8,759 nt of DNA from Methanomicrobiaceae archaeon UBA436 (lineage in GTDB: Archaea; Halobacteriota; Methanomicrobia; Methanomicrobiales; Methanoculleaceae). The DNA lies in assembly GCA_002497965.1 (NCBI GenBank), contig DAFR01000002.1:1-8759 (forward strand), given 5' to 3'. A model generated the notes under the pieces. The model did no database searches. It saw nothing but the letters and a program-made list of their open reading frames with translations, and had not been told where the DNA came from. Both the position numbers and the translations under genes were made by a program. This document shows, in pieces, positions 1 to 5,602 of this stretch (position 1 is its first letter; every line of letters starts with the position of its first letter).

Positions 1-12
1 AAGCGTGGTTTT

Positions 13-582
13 TTACATCTGCACCTGAGTGAGGGCCTCGTAGACGATCTTTCGGTAGACATGCGGGACCTGTGTCCCGTACTCCTCCATGGCTTTCCGG
101 GAGTCATCAGTGGTACCGAACGCATCAAGCCTGTCCAGAGTTGATCTTGCAGTATCCAGCACCCATAGGTCGCGGGTCTCACGATCAACTACCGTGATCG
201 ACTCTGTGCGGACAGAGACCAGGCAGTTCCCGTCCTGGGTCGTGAAGAGGTTCGGTTTACCGACGACGGCGACGAAAGCAGGAGGTTCTATGCGGGCGAG
301 TTGCTGCATCGCTTCTGGCTGGTACGACCCGGCCATGATGAAGAAAGTGCCCGTCGGATCGACCACCCTCCCGCGGTAAAAGACGTTCTGGTCGCCCTGT
401 CTTTGCTTCTCTGTGAGCGTTCCGACGATGAACACCCGATTACTTCGGATACCGGTCGGGAAGATGACGTATGTAGGACTCTTCTCATCGTCGTCATCCT
501 TGAACTGGTAGCGCGTCTCACGGAATTCGGCTGCAAAAACCCTGCGCGCGGGTTCGCGCTCGAAAGTGGTCTGGGACCTCAT
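13..582 (-). CDS. RPA-associated OB-fold protein (archaeal RPA family, COG3390-like)
   Basis: This 189-residue protein is probably the small partner subunit of the archaeal replication protein A complex, which coats single-stranded DNA during replication and repair. The N-terminus (about 1-35) is charged and ends in an acidic DDDDE run. Residues about 46-135 read like an OB fold: alternating beta-type segments (RVFIVGTLTEK, FYRGRVVDPTGTFFIMAG, AFVAVVGKP) and a strand ending in SITVVDRETRDLWVLDTA. The C-terminal 50 residues look helical. The start at 582 is well supported: its ATG overlaps the TGA of the upstream RPA gene as ATGA, and a strong Shine-Dalgarno, GGAGGTGA (589-596), lies 6 nt before it. 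Such proteins are typically encoded next to the large archaeal RPA gene, as here. The family assignment rests on context and overall sequence character, and no catalytic motif is expected. Confidence 0.85.
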   Translation of the reverse strand: MRSQTTFEREPARRVFAAEFRETRYQFKDDDDEKSPTYVIFPTGIRSNRVFIVGTLTEKQRQGDQNVFYRGRVVDPTGTFFIMAGSYQPEAMQQLARIEPPAFVAVVGKPNLFTTQDGNCLVSVRTESITVVDRETRDLWVLDTARSTLDRLDAFGTTDDSRKAMEEYGTQVPHVYRKIVYEALTQVQM

Positions 583-1805
583 GCCGGCTCACCTCCGGCG
601 CGGTTGAGCAGTGCAGCCAGTTCTCCGGGGTCAAACCGGATCGGGGTGCAGGAGTTGACAAGCAGCCTGCCGCCGAACTCACTTCCGTTGCAGGTGTAGT
701 AGCGTCCGAGCACCGCGTTCCTGATGCGGTAGAAGATCTCATCCATACCAAGCGGATTGGTCTCTGCGATCTGGATGGCCTCTTCCAGGGTTATACCTGC
801 AAGTTTCTCGACGATCTCGCGCTGCATCAGGACGTTTCTGGCGCGGTCGCCGTCGTCGAGAACCGCTTTTATGCGGAGATCGTAACGGAAATTGGGCTGG
901 ATCTCGTGCACCGGGCAGTAATTCTGCCGGGAGAGCGTCCGGTTGCAGCCCTCGACCGGACAGCGCTTTATCAGGCCAGAGCCAGGGGCAACGTGGACAA
1001 GGGCTCCCCGGCTTTCGGTTTCGTTCCGCCTGACCTCGATGTCCCCCTCATCGGCGATGTACATCGCGGTGTTCAGAACCAGGGAGAGCCTGCCGTTGTA
1101 CTCGTCCACTGTGGCGTAATAGATGTTGTAGACGGTGTCTGGCTCCAGATTCTCTTTATCCTCGTCTTTCCAGATGACAAACTTGATTGTGCCGCTCTCG
1201 TCGCCGAGGAGCCCGGTCTGGAGCATCCGGTCATTGGTGACCTCCCAGTCCTGGATGACCTTGGCCCGCACGCTGCCCACACCAGGTTTCAGGTCGGCAA
1301 TTGGTGTTATCGATGGGAGGAGGGGAGCATCCTCCTCCAACCGCGAGATGGTGGTGCCCGAGTGGATCTTCAGGTTCGGCGCTCCCCTGTACTCATCAAC
1401 GACAGCGGATTCGATCCGGTACCAGTGCCCGAACTCCATGGGGGGAACGTTCGCCCGGGCCCAGGTCACAAAACGGATGGCCCCGCTCGAGTCGGCGATG
1501 ATACCGGTCTGTGCGATCGAAGGTGAGAGGGGCGGGGTCAGGGCAACGACCTTCCCTTCGATCGTCACCCACTCGCCAGGCGTGATCTCGCTTATCGGAC
1601 GGAGTTCTGCAGAATTGTTCCCGATGCCGCTGACTTTGTACTCGCGGGCAAGATCGGCGGTCACACTGCGCTCGGCCTCAGCCAGGTTGACACCAAACTC
1701 CTCGATGAGACGACGGAGGCGGGACTCGATCTTCTGCCGGTCAGGTTGTGCGCCTTTTGCTTCAAGTTTCCGGGAGATTCTCTCTGTTACCTCAGATAGG
1801 TTCAT
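579..1805 (-). CDS. Replication protein A, large zinc-finger subunit (single-strand DNA binding)
   Basis: This 408-residue archaeal RPA would bind single-stranded DNA at replication forks and repair sites. Residues 1-60 are a helical N-terminus. OB fold 1 spans about 68-155 (PGEWVTIEGKVV to LKIHSGTTIS) and OB fold 2 about 166-258 (PGVGSVRAKVIQDWEV to LNTAMYIADEG). Each contains the RPA signature of a G-I/L-hydrophobic strand plus D-S/E-S-G-x-I-K/R-F-V-x-W (104-115 and 202-212). The C-terminal part (about 265-390) resembles a third, zinc-containing OB fold with C282, C287, C297 and H300 (C-x4-C-x9-C-x2-H). This matches the zinc-finger RPAs of euryarchaea. The start at 1805 is chosen because a GGAG Shine-Dalgarno (within 1811-1817) precedes it and an AT-rich TATA candidate lies near 1842-1848. 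The stop overlaps the next gene by ATGA, so the two subunits are probably made together. Confidence 0.93.
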   Translation of the reverse strand: MNLSEVTERISRKLEAKGAQPDRQKIESRLRRLIEEFGVNLAEAERSVTADLAREYKVSGIGNNSAELRPISEITPGEWVTIEGKVVALTPPLSPSIAQTGIIADSSGAIRFVTWARANVPPMEFGHWYRIESAVVDEYRGAPNLKIHSGTTISRLEEDAPLLPSITPIADLKPGVGSVRAKVIQDWEVTNDRMLQTGLLGDESGTIKFVIWKDEDKENLEPDTVYNIYYATVDEYNGRLSLVLNTAMYIADEGDIEVRRNETESRGALVHVAPGSGLIKRCPVEGCNRTLSRQNYCPVHEIQPNFRYDLRIKAVLDDGDRARNVLMQREIVEKLAGITLEEAIQIAETNPLGMDEIFYRIRNAVLGRYYTCNGSEFGGRLLVNSCTPIRFDPGELAALLNRAGGEPA

Positions 1806-1850
1806 ACATACATCTCCATTCTTTAATTCGGATCCTATAGTGTATTAAGC
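1806..1850 (-). promoter_or_regulatory. Probable promoter and ribosome binding site of the RPA operon
   Basis: Read on the minus strand, a TATA-like TTAATACA (about 1841-1848) is followed 25-30 nt later by the region where transcription should start. The Shine-Dalgarno-like GGAGATG (1811-1817) comes next, then the ATG at 1805. The TATA match is only moderate. The leader would be about 10-15 nt. Confidence 0.45.
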
Positions 1851-1861
1851 CTCGGCCGCGC

Positions 1862-1881
1862 GGTGTGAAAGTGATCACACC
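1862..1881. repeat. Inverted repeat GGTGTG/CACACC with embedded palindrome GTGATCAC
   Basis: GGTGTG (1862-1867) is the reverse complement of CACACC (1876-1881), and the perfect 8-bp palindrome GTGATCAC (1871-1878) overlaps the right arm. The element sits about 15-30 bases upstream of the TATA candidate of the RPA operon and far upstream of the divergent small gene. That placement suits a regulator-binding site for the RPA operon, but no regulator is identified. The rest of the 1806-2041 gap shows only short, weak inverted repeats (for example GCTGA/TCAGC around 1915-1935). Confidence 0.3.
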
Positions 1882-2009
1882 CGGCCACCCCGCGACCCGC
1901 TGTAACGGAATAGGCGCTGACTCTGGCATCTCAGCCATCTTCTCGACCGAGAGGTTTGGATTTCCGTATCGACAGGTAATTTGCGCAAATCCTGTATTGC
2001 CGGGTCAAA

Positions 2010-2017
2010 TGTATATA
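2010..2017 (+). promoter_or_regulatory. TATA box of the DUF1858 gene
   Basis: The sequence TGTATATAG lies in an otherwise mixed region. Its centre is about 28 nt before the ATG at 2042, so transcription should begin within a few bases of the start codon, giving a leaderless or nearly leaderless mRNA. This placement also argues against translation starting further upstream. Confidence 0.6.
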
Positions 2018-2041
2018 GAGGAAAGAACAAAACAAGGTTAT

Positions 2042-2236
2042 ATGGCATTGACTGCTGACAGTACAATCGCGGAACTCCTCCGAGAGAAGCCCGAATCGGC
2101 GCAGGTACTCTTCCGGTTTGGGATGGGTTGCCTTGGCTGCGCAATCGCAAACAACGAGACGATCCGGGAGGCTGCCCAGGTGCACGGCGTCCCCGTCGAA
2201 GAGATGCTTGCTGCCCTCGGGATTGCCGAGGCGTAA
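2042..2236 (+). CDS. DUF1858 domain protein (small CxxC disulfide/hybrid-cluster-associated family)
   Basis: This 64-residue protein matches the DUF1858 pattern: an N-terminal T-x-D-S-T-I-A-E-L segment, a helix, then FGMGCLGC with C30 and C33, and a C-terminal helical segment ending VEEMLAALG. The family occurs alone or fused to redox proteins and has been associated with hybrid-cluster (prismane) proteins. A thiol/disulfide or metal role for the C-x2-C is plausible but not proven. The frame is open back to a GTG at 1865, but the ATG at 2042 is preferred: the family domain starts there, AAGGT (a weak Shine-Dalgarno) lies just before it, and the TATA box at 2010-2017 would lie inside any longer version. 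It is the only plus-strand gene in the left half of the window, and its stop is two bases from the stop of the convergent cbiZ gene. Confidence 0.85.
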   Translation: MALTADSTIAELLREKPESAQVLFRFGMGCLGCAIANNETIREAAQVHGVPVEEMLAALGIAEA

Positions 2237-2238
2237 TA

Positions 2239-3123
2239 TTATAACCGTTCCCGGAACCGCTTGAGTTCGGCGAGAGTGGCTTCGGGATTCCTTTTCATGT
2301 AATCAGCAACCTCGGGGATGTGGAGCAGCGTGCAGCCTGCGCAACCCCAGACGCTGCCGCTGTTTGAACTATTTACCCATTCGCCGAGGTCCTCGTCGCC
2401 ACAGGGGTAGCAGGGGCAGTAACAGTAGTCGCACCGCTGTCCGGCGAAATGACATGGGTGGTAGGGGCAGTTCTCTTTCTGCCACTCGACCCAGTGGTCG
2501 CCGCCATAACGGCTGTAGATGAAGAAGGAGGGCCCTTCACGCTTTACTCTGCCCTGCTGCCTTGCGAGAGCCTCGGGCAGGCCGAACATGACCGCCTCAT
2601 GAACCCGTCTGCCGATCTCTGTCAGCGTCCCGGCGTAGGTGTGCATGGGTTCTGCGTCGCGTTCGCAGGCAGCGACCACAGCATCCGTTGTGGTCCCGGG
2701 GAAATCGTAGCCGAGCTGGTGCAGCGCCCAGGCCTTGGCGCCGGTTGCGGTGATGATCGTCTCCAGGAGCGCTGCATCAGCCATTCCCTCACGGCTGTAG
2801 GCGATGATGTTGATGGTGTGGGGGGTGCTTGGCGATGGTGTTGGATTGCTCACGCCGGCGGTGATAAAGACCGTGACAGAGTCATACTGGAGCACACAGA
2901 GGTGACGCATATCAACGGCGGTCAGGAGGCCGAAATAGTCCCGGAATACCCCGTGCCAGGCGGTGATGAGTTCAAGACGGCGCACGGGGTCTTCCTGGAA
3001 ATCGTGCGGCACGGTGTGGTTGAGAACGGTCGTGACGTCGGCGATGCCACCGCCGACCCCCGTGCTCGCCGCCCTGAACCGGCCACGAATAAAAAGAGTT
3101 CCGTCCCTGACAAAATATCTCAT
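2239..3123 (-). CDS. cbiZ: Adenosylcobinamide amidohydrolase CbiZ fused to a C-terminal cysteine-rich domain
   Basis: CbiZ cleaves the aminopropanol (nucleotide-loop side) amide of adenosylcobinamide to give adenosylcobyric acid, so imported incomplete corrinoids can be re-used for cobamide synthesis. Methanogens need cobamides for methyl transfer. Residues about 1-190 show CbiZ hallmarks: GVGGGIADVTTVLNHTVP, a GVSNP motif (90-94), TINIIAYS (103-110), ITATGAKAWAL (124-133) and GTTTDAVVAAC (143-153). Residues about 215-294 form a compact Cys-rich segment with C219, C224, C231, C234, C236, C238, C241, C261 and C264. It resembles the small Cys-rich, probably metal-binding domain known to accompany CbiZ in some archaea. 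The start at 3123 is chosen because its ATG overlaps the TGA of the upstream gene (ATGA). A 68-residue upstream extension is open, but it lies inside the neighbouring gene in another frame and looks non-native (Arg/Pro/Cys-rich). The protein is 294 residues long. Confidence 0.88.
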   Translation of the reverse strand: MRYFVRDGTLFIRGRFRAASTGVGGGIADVTTVLNHTVPHDFQEDPVRRLELITAWHGVFRDYFGLLTAVDMRHLCVLQYDSVTVFITAGVSNPTPSPSTPHTINIIAYSREGMADAALLETIITATGAKAWALHQLGYDFPGTTTDAVVAACERDAEPMHTYAGTLTEIGRRVHEAVMFGLPEALARQQGRVKREGPSFFIYSRYGGDHWVEWQKENCPYHPCHFAGQRCDYCYCPCYPCGDEDLGEWVNSSNSGSVWGCAGCTLLHIPEVADYMKRNPEATLAELKRFRERL

Positions 3124-3482
3124 ACAACGGAGTAGCGGACCCGGTCCTTCAGTTCCTGTTGTTTGCCCGCGTTCCAGCCTGCAACGTCCTGAAGGTAGCC
3201 GGTGACCCTGCTGATCTGCATGACATCGTGGCTCCCACACTCCGGGCAGACGGCATGACCGCAGAGTGGGCAGTACTCGATACTCTCGATGATGGAGTGG
3301 TGACAGTCGCAATGGTCGAGCGGACACATGATCTCAAGCGAAGTCTCGCCGCAGTTCGGGCAGGGCATCTCGTCCACAACGAGGTGGCAGGTGTGACACT
3401 TGTAGCGCCGTTCTGTCTCGGGGATCTCGTTGAGATCCTGATATTTCTCCACCAATTTGAGTTGTTCAGGGCTCCAGTGCAT
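3120..3482 (-). CDS. Stand-alone NrdD-type C-terminal domain (zinc ribbon plus glycyl-radical motif)
   Basis: The 120-residue product resembles only the C-terminus of anaerobic (class III) ribonucleoside-triphosphate reductase. Residues 71-82 hold the CPLC and CPEC pairs. They are followed by SRVTGYL (91-97), where G95 aligns with the glycine that carries the radical in NrdD, and then WNAGKQQELKDRVRY (103-117), the conserved NrdD tail. Further Cys pairs upstream (C29/C32, C41/C44, and C53, C58, C60 with H57, H61, H62) suggest a second metal site not seen in a normal NrdD tail. The roughly 600-residue catalytic barrel is absent, and the gene starts at a clean TATA box, so it is a complete small gene and not a fragment cut by the window. 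It could be a radical-carrying accessory subunit or spare-part protein, or a metal-binding protein that has kept the motif. Its stop overlaps the cbiZ start by ATGA. Confidence 0.8.
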   Translation of the reverse strand: MHWSPEQLKLVEKYQDLNEIPETERRYKCHTCHLVVDEMPCPNCGETSLEIMCPLDHCDCHHSIIESIEYCPLCGHAVCPECGSHDVMQISRVTGYLQDVAGWNAGKQQELKDRVRYSVV

Positions 3483-3503
3483 GGTATCAGTATCTGCGGG
3501 AGG

Positions 3504-3511
3504 ATATATAA
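3504..3511 (-). promoter_or_regulatory. TATA box of the NrdD-tail/cbiZ pair
   Basis: Read on the minus strand this is TTATATAT, flanked by AT-rich sequence. Its centre is about 25 nt before the ATG at 3482, so the transcript is predicted to start at or next to the start codon (leaderless). No Shine-Dalgarno is visible before this ATG, which agrees with that reading. Confidence 0.65.
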
Positions 3512-3561
3512 TTCTTCAGATGCGGGACTACCCATATCCACCTCAGATCACTCATAGGGTT

Positions 3562-3588
3562 CGTCATCTCCCCGGCGGGGATCAGATC
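3562..3588 (-). terminator. Weak hairpin downstream of pyrF
   Basis: TCCCC and GGGGA flank a GGC loop (about 3568-3580), with short flanking complementarity ATC/GAT. It lies just after the pyrF stop on the minus strand. It has no following T run, so a terminator role is uncertain. It could equally be a processing or stability hairpin, or chance in GC-rich DNA. Confidence 0.2.
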
Positions 3589-3598
3589 GGAGAACTCA

Positions 3599-4234
3599 TC
3601 ATCGGCGGATGCGGGAGAGACGCTCGGCTGCGGCCGCAGGGTCGTCTGCCGCGTAGATGCTCCGGCCCACGATGACCCCATCGACCAGCCTGGCTACTGT
3701 ATCGATCTCGCCGCCCTGCGCCCCGATGCCCGGTGAGTATATCGCTTTGTCACCCACGATCTCCCTGAGCCTGGTGACCCTTTCCGGCCTCGTGGCGGGT
3801 GCGATAATGCCGTCTGCCCGGCATCTGACTGCCAGTGCCGCGATGCGTTCGGCCACACCATCGTGAAAGAACTCGGTCGCCCCTGGATGGCTCATCTCGG
3901 CGACGATGTATGCTGCGCCGCTGTGGCTGTGCGCCACTTCGATACAGGCCCTCGCGGCATCGGCCCCCACGAACCCGTGTGCGATCACGGCATCAAACCC
4001 GGCGGAGAAGACCGCCTCGCATATGAGTCGGTTGGTGTTCGGGATGTCCGCGACCTTGAAGTCGGCGATGAGCGGGAGGCCAGGGCCGGCGAGGTCTTCT
4101 GTGATCGAGAGACCGGTCGAGAGAACGAGGGGGTATCCGACCTTGATCGCGTCAATGAACGGCGCACAGGACTCAGCGATATTTAGCGCCTTTTTCCGGT
4201 CAGAAACATCAAGCGCAAGTATGAGTTCGGTCAT
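3599..4234 (-). CDS. pyrF: Orotidine 5'-phosphate decarboxylase
   Basis: PyrF decarboxylates orotidine monophosphate to UMP, the last step of de novo pyrimidine synthesis, in the cytoplasm. The 211-residue protein is the short archaeal type. Active-site features are visible: LALD with D9, IKVGYPL with K31, and DFKVADIP, which supplies the D58-x-K60-x2-D63 charge network. The C-terminal phosphate-binding elements SPGIGAQGG (167-175) and VGRSIY (189-194) complete the TIM-barrel signature. The ATG at 4234 is chosen because it overlaps the dys stop (ATGA), because GGAGAGGT (4242-4249) precedes it, and because the true N-terminal strand (LILALDVSD) begins right there. The 34-residue upstream extension is Arg/His-rich and lies inside dys. 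No key catalytic residue appears to be missing. Co-translation with deoxyhypusine synthase is a linkage without an obvious shared pathway. Confidence 0.96.
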   Translation of the reverse strand: MTELILALDVSDRKKALNIAESCAPFIDAIKVGYPLVLSTGLSITEDLAGPGLPLIADFKVADIPNTNRLICEAVFSAGFDAVIAHGFVGADAARACIEVAHSHSGAAYIVAEMSHPGATEFFHDGVAERIAALAVRCRADGIIAPATRPERVTRLREIVGDKAIYSPGIGAQGGEIDTVARLVDGVIVGRSIYAADDPAAAAERLSRIRR

Positions 4235-5166
4235 CTCTCCAACCTCTCCAGGGTAGCGGCCACAAGCAGCGGCAGGGTGATGGTGGCATCGCCGTAGACG
4301 GTCACGGCGGTGGCCTCGCCGGTGAGTTTGCCCCACGACCGCGCCTCTTCGAGCGTTGCACCCGATAGGCCGCCGAGGTCGGGGCGGTCGCCGGTGAGCT
4401 GCACCGCATAATCAAACCCGCTCTCGGTCATCAGTTTGCTCTGCAGGATGTAGTTCTTCGGAACACCGCCGCCAACAAGGATCGCCCCGGCCCGCTGTGC
4501 TTCAAAGCACCGGTCAAGCATCCCCGACATATCGGCAAACGCGCTGACGGTGACATTGTGCGTCTGGGAGAAGAGCCAGTACTGCAGCCCGATCATCGAG
4601 TCCTGGATGGCAGGGCAGTAGACCGGCACCCCTGCCATTGCCGCTTCAGCCAGGATCCCGGTCTTTAGCCTGCTCCCGATAAGGTTAAGGAGATCGGCGA
4701 TCGAGATGGTCGCCCCCTCCGGGAGAGAGGAGTAAACGTCCTGCAGAAACTCCTCAAACCGGATAAATGCTTCGTTCGGCAGGAAGATATCGTAGATCCG
4801 GTTGATTCCTTCTTCGTAGAGTTCGGTATCGGAGACCTGCGCGTTTCCGTGGTAGTGGTGGCAACCGATAGCCTCGATGACGTCGTGTGTCAGGTTCGCC
4901 CCTGTTGAGACAAGCAGATCGATGTGACGGCGCCTTATGAGGTCGGCAACGATTCCACCCATCCCGCCGGGCACCATGGCGCCCGAGAGCCCAAAAAACT
5001 TCAACGCCTTATCGTCGCGGAGCATTTGCTCGTAGATGTTGACAGCCTGCCAGAGCGACCCACCGTTATAGGCCCCTGCCTTCCCGAGTTCGCCGACGAG
5101 TTCGCCGACCGTCATACCGGGGCGCACCCGTGCCTGTTCTACCGCATCCCCGTAGCGTGAGGTCAT
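4231..5166 (-). CDS. dys: Deoxyhypusine synthase
   Basis: This enzyme transfers the aminobutyl group of spermidine, in an NAD-dependent reaction, to a lysine of translation factor aIF5A, the first step of hypusine formation. The 311-residue protein has family features along its length: FFGLSGAMVPGGMGGIV (57-73), DLLVSTGANLTHD (83-95), YCPAIQDSMIG (183-193), GGGVPKNYI with the expected enzyme-intermediate lysine at K237, FDYAVQLT (251-258) and SGATLEEARSWGKL (268-281). An alternative is a homospermidine-synthase-like or other polyamine aminobutyltransferase of the same superfamily, but in an archaeon deoxyhypusine synthase is by far the likelier role. No strong Shine-Dalgarno precedes the ATG at 5166. 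A weak TATA-like TTTCATAG (5193-5200, minus) lies about 30 nt upstream and would give a nearly leaderless transcript. The stop overlaps pyrF by ATGA. Confidence 0.93.
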   Translation of the reverse strand: MTSRYGDAVEQARVRPGMTVGELVGELGKAGAYNGGSLWQAVNIYEQMLRDDKALKFFGLSGAMVPGGMGGIVADLIRRRHIDLLVSTGANLTHDVIEAIGCHHYHGNAQVSDTELYEEGINRIYDIFLPNEAFIRFEEFLQDVYSSLPEGATISIADLLNLIGSRLKTGILAEAAMAGVPVYCPAIQDSMIGLQYWLFSQTHNVTVSAFADMSGMLDRCFEAQRAGAILVGGGVPKNYILQSKLMTESGFDYAVQLTGDRPDLGGLSGATLEEARSWGKLTGEATAVTVYGDATITLPLLVAATLERLER

Positions 5167-5309
5167 GTTTTTGTTACACCAATCCCTGTAGTGCTATGAA
5201 ATGGGTTGGTGCTAATGCACAAATAATGGATCGCCATCTCTCAGAATGTGAGTTTGCAAAAATGACGTTTGGGAACCCCGATGGGGCCCCGCTGCCAGAC
5301 AGGGGATGA

Positions 5310-5381
5310 CTGGTTATGTTATATTCGACACGGGATGATCCCACTCGTCCCACCGTGTCGGATGCCCGGGATAACCGGACA
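5310..5381 (+). ncRNA. Candidate H/ACA-type pseudouridylation guide RNA
   Basis: Lower stem CTGGTTAT (5310-5317) pairs with ATAACCGG (5371-5378) over 8 bp with one G-U. A left pocket strand GTTATA (5318-5323) is followed by upper stem TTCGACACGG (5324-5333), which pairs with CCGTGTCGGA (5353-5362) over 10 bp with one G-U. The right pocket strand is TGCCCGGG (5363-5370), and an ACA box (5379-5381) directly follows the lower stem. Sixteen nt separate the upper stem from the ACA, within the 14-16 nt rule for archaeal H/ACA RNAs. The 19-nt apical loop contains GATGAT but no clear second GA strand, so the L7Ae-binding K-turn or K-loop is unproven. The implied target is CCCGGGCA, then the modified U and one base, then UAUAAC, with partial pairing allowed. 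An ordinary hairpin with a chance ACA remains possible. Confidence 0.45.
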
Positions 5382-5602
5382 GTCTCGTTAGAGAGTGGAC
5401 TTTCGGGCCGGAAACGGAGAGGCCCCCTCCGGGGTTACCTTTGTCCTCGTTCCGTGCATAATCGGCCGCAAACTTGCACGACCTGCCTCTGAAACCCGTT
5501 CGCCAGGGCGGCAACTGTTGTGGGTGGACAGGTCAGGGCATGCATACCTTCGCTGCAGACAGTCGGCACGGGATCACCAGAAGGTAGGTTAACTCACAAA
5601 CG

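Noticed and set aside
1905..1974. Possible second H/ACA-like hairpin (ACGGAA/TTCCGT followed by ACA)
   Set aside because: Only 6 bp in the lower stem, the ACA is 4 nt away from it instead of adjacent, and there is no coherent upper stem and pocket.
1865..2041. 59-codon N-terminal extension of the DUF1858 gene from a GTG
   Set aside because: The extension has no family character, it overlaps the TATA box at 2010-2017, and the domain begins at the ATG at 2042.
3124..3327. 68-residue N-terminal extension of CbiZ
   Set aside because: It is wholly inside the NrdD-tail gene in another frame, Arg/Pro/Cys-rich, and the ATGA-overlapping start at 3123 matches the CbiZ N-terminus.
4235..4336. 34-residue N-terminal extension of PyrF
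   Set aside because: It lies inside dys in another frame. The catalytic barrel's first strand begins at the ATG at 4234, which has its own Shine-Dalgarno.
5404..5425. SRP RNA helix-8-like motif (CCGGAAACGG with purines following)
   Set aside because: The GAAA tetraloop hairpin resembles SRP domain IV, but the near-universal asymmetric loop strands around it (CAGG and AGCAG) are not present, and no other SRP RNA element was seen nearby.
5314..5592. Small open frames on both strands in the dys-tiaS gap (66 and 65 residues)
   Set aside because: No recognisable domain, no Shine-Dalgarno or TATA at suitable distance, and a composition typical of random GC-rich frames.
5247..5598. RNase P RNA as identity of the structured region
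   Set aside because: Length and closing stem are suggestive, but the conserved P4 strands (GAGGAAAGUCC-like and the 3' ACAGAA-like segment) are missing on both strands in the right order. A GAAAGTCC match on the minus strand stands alone.
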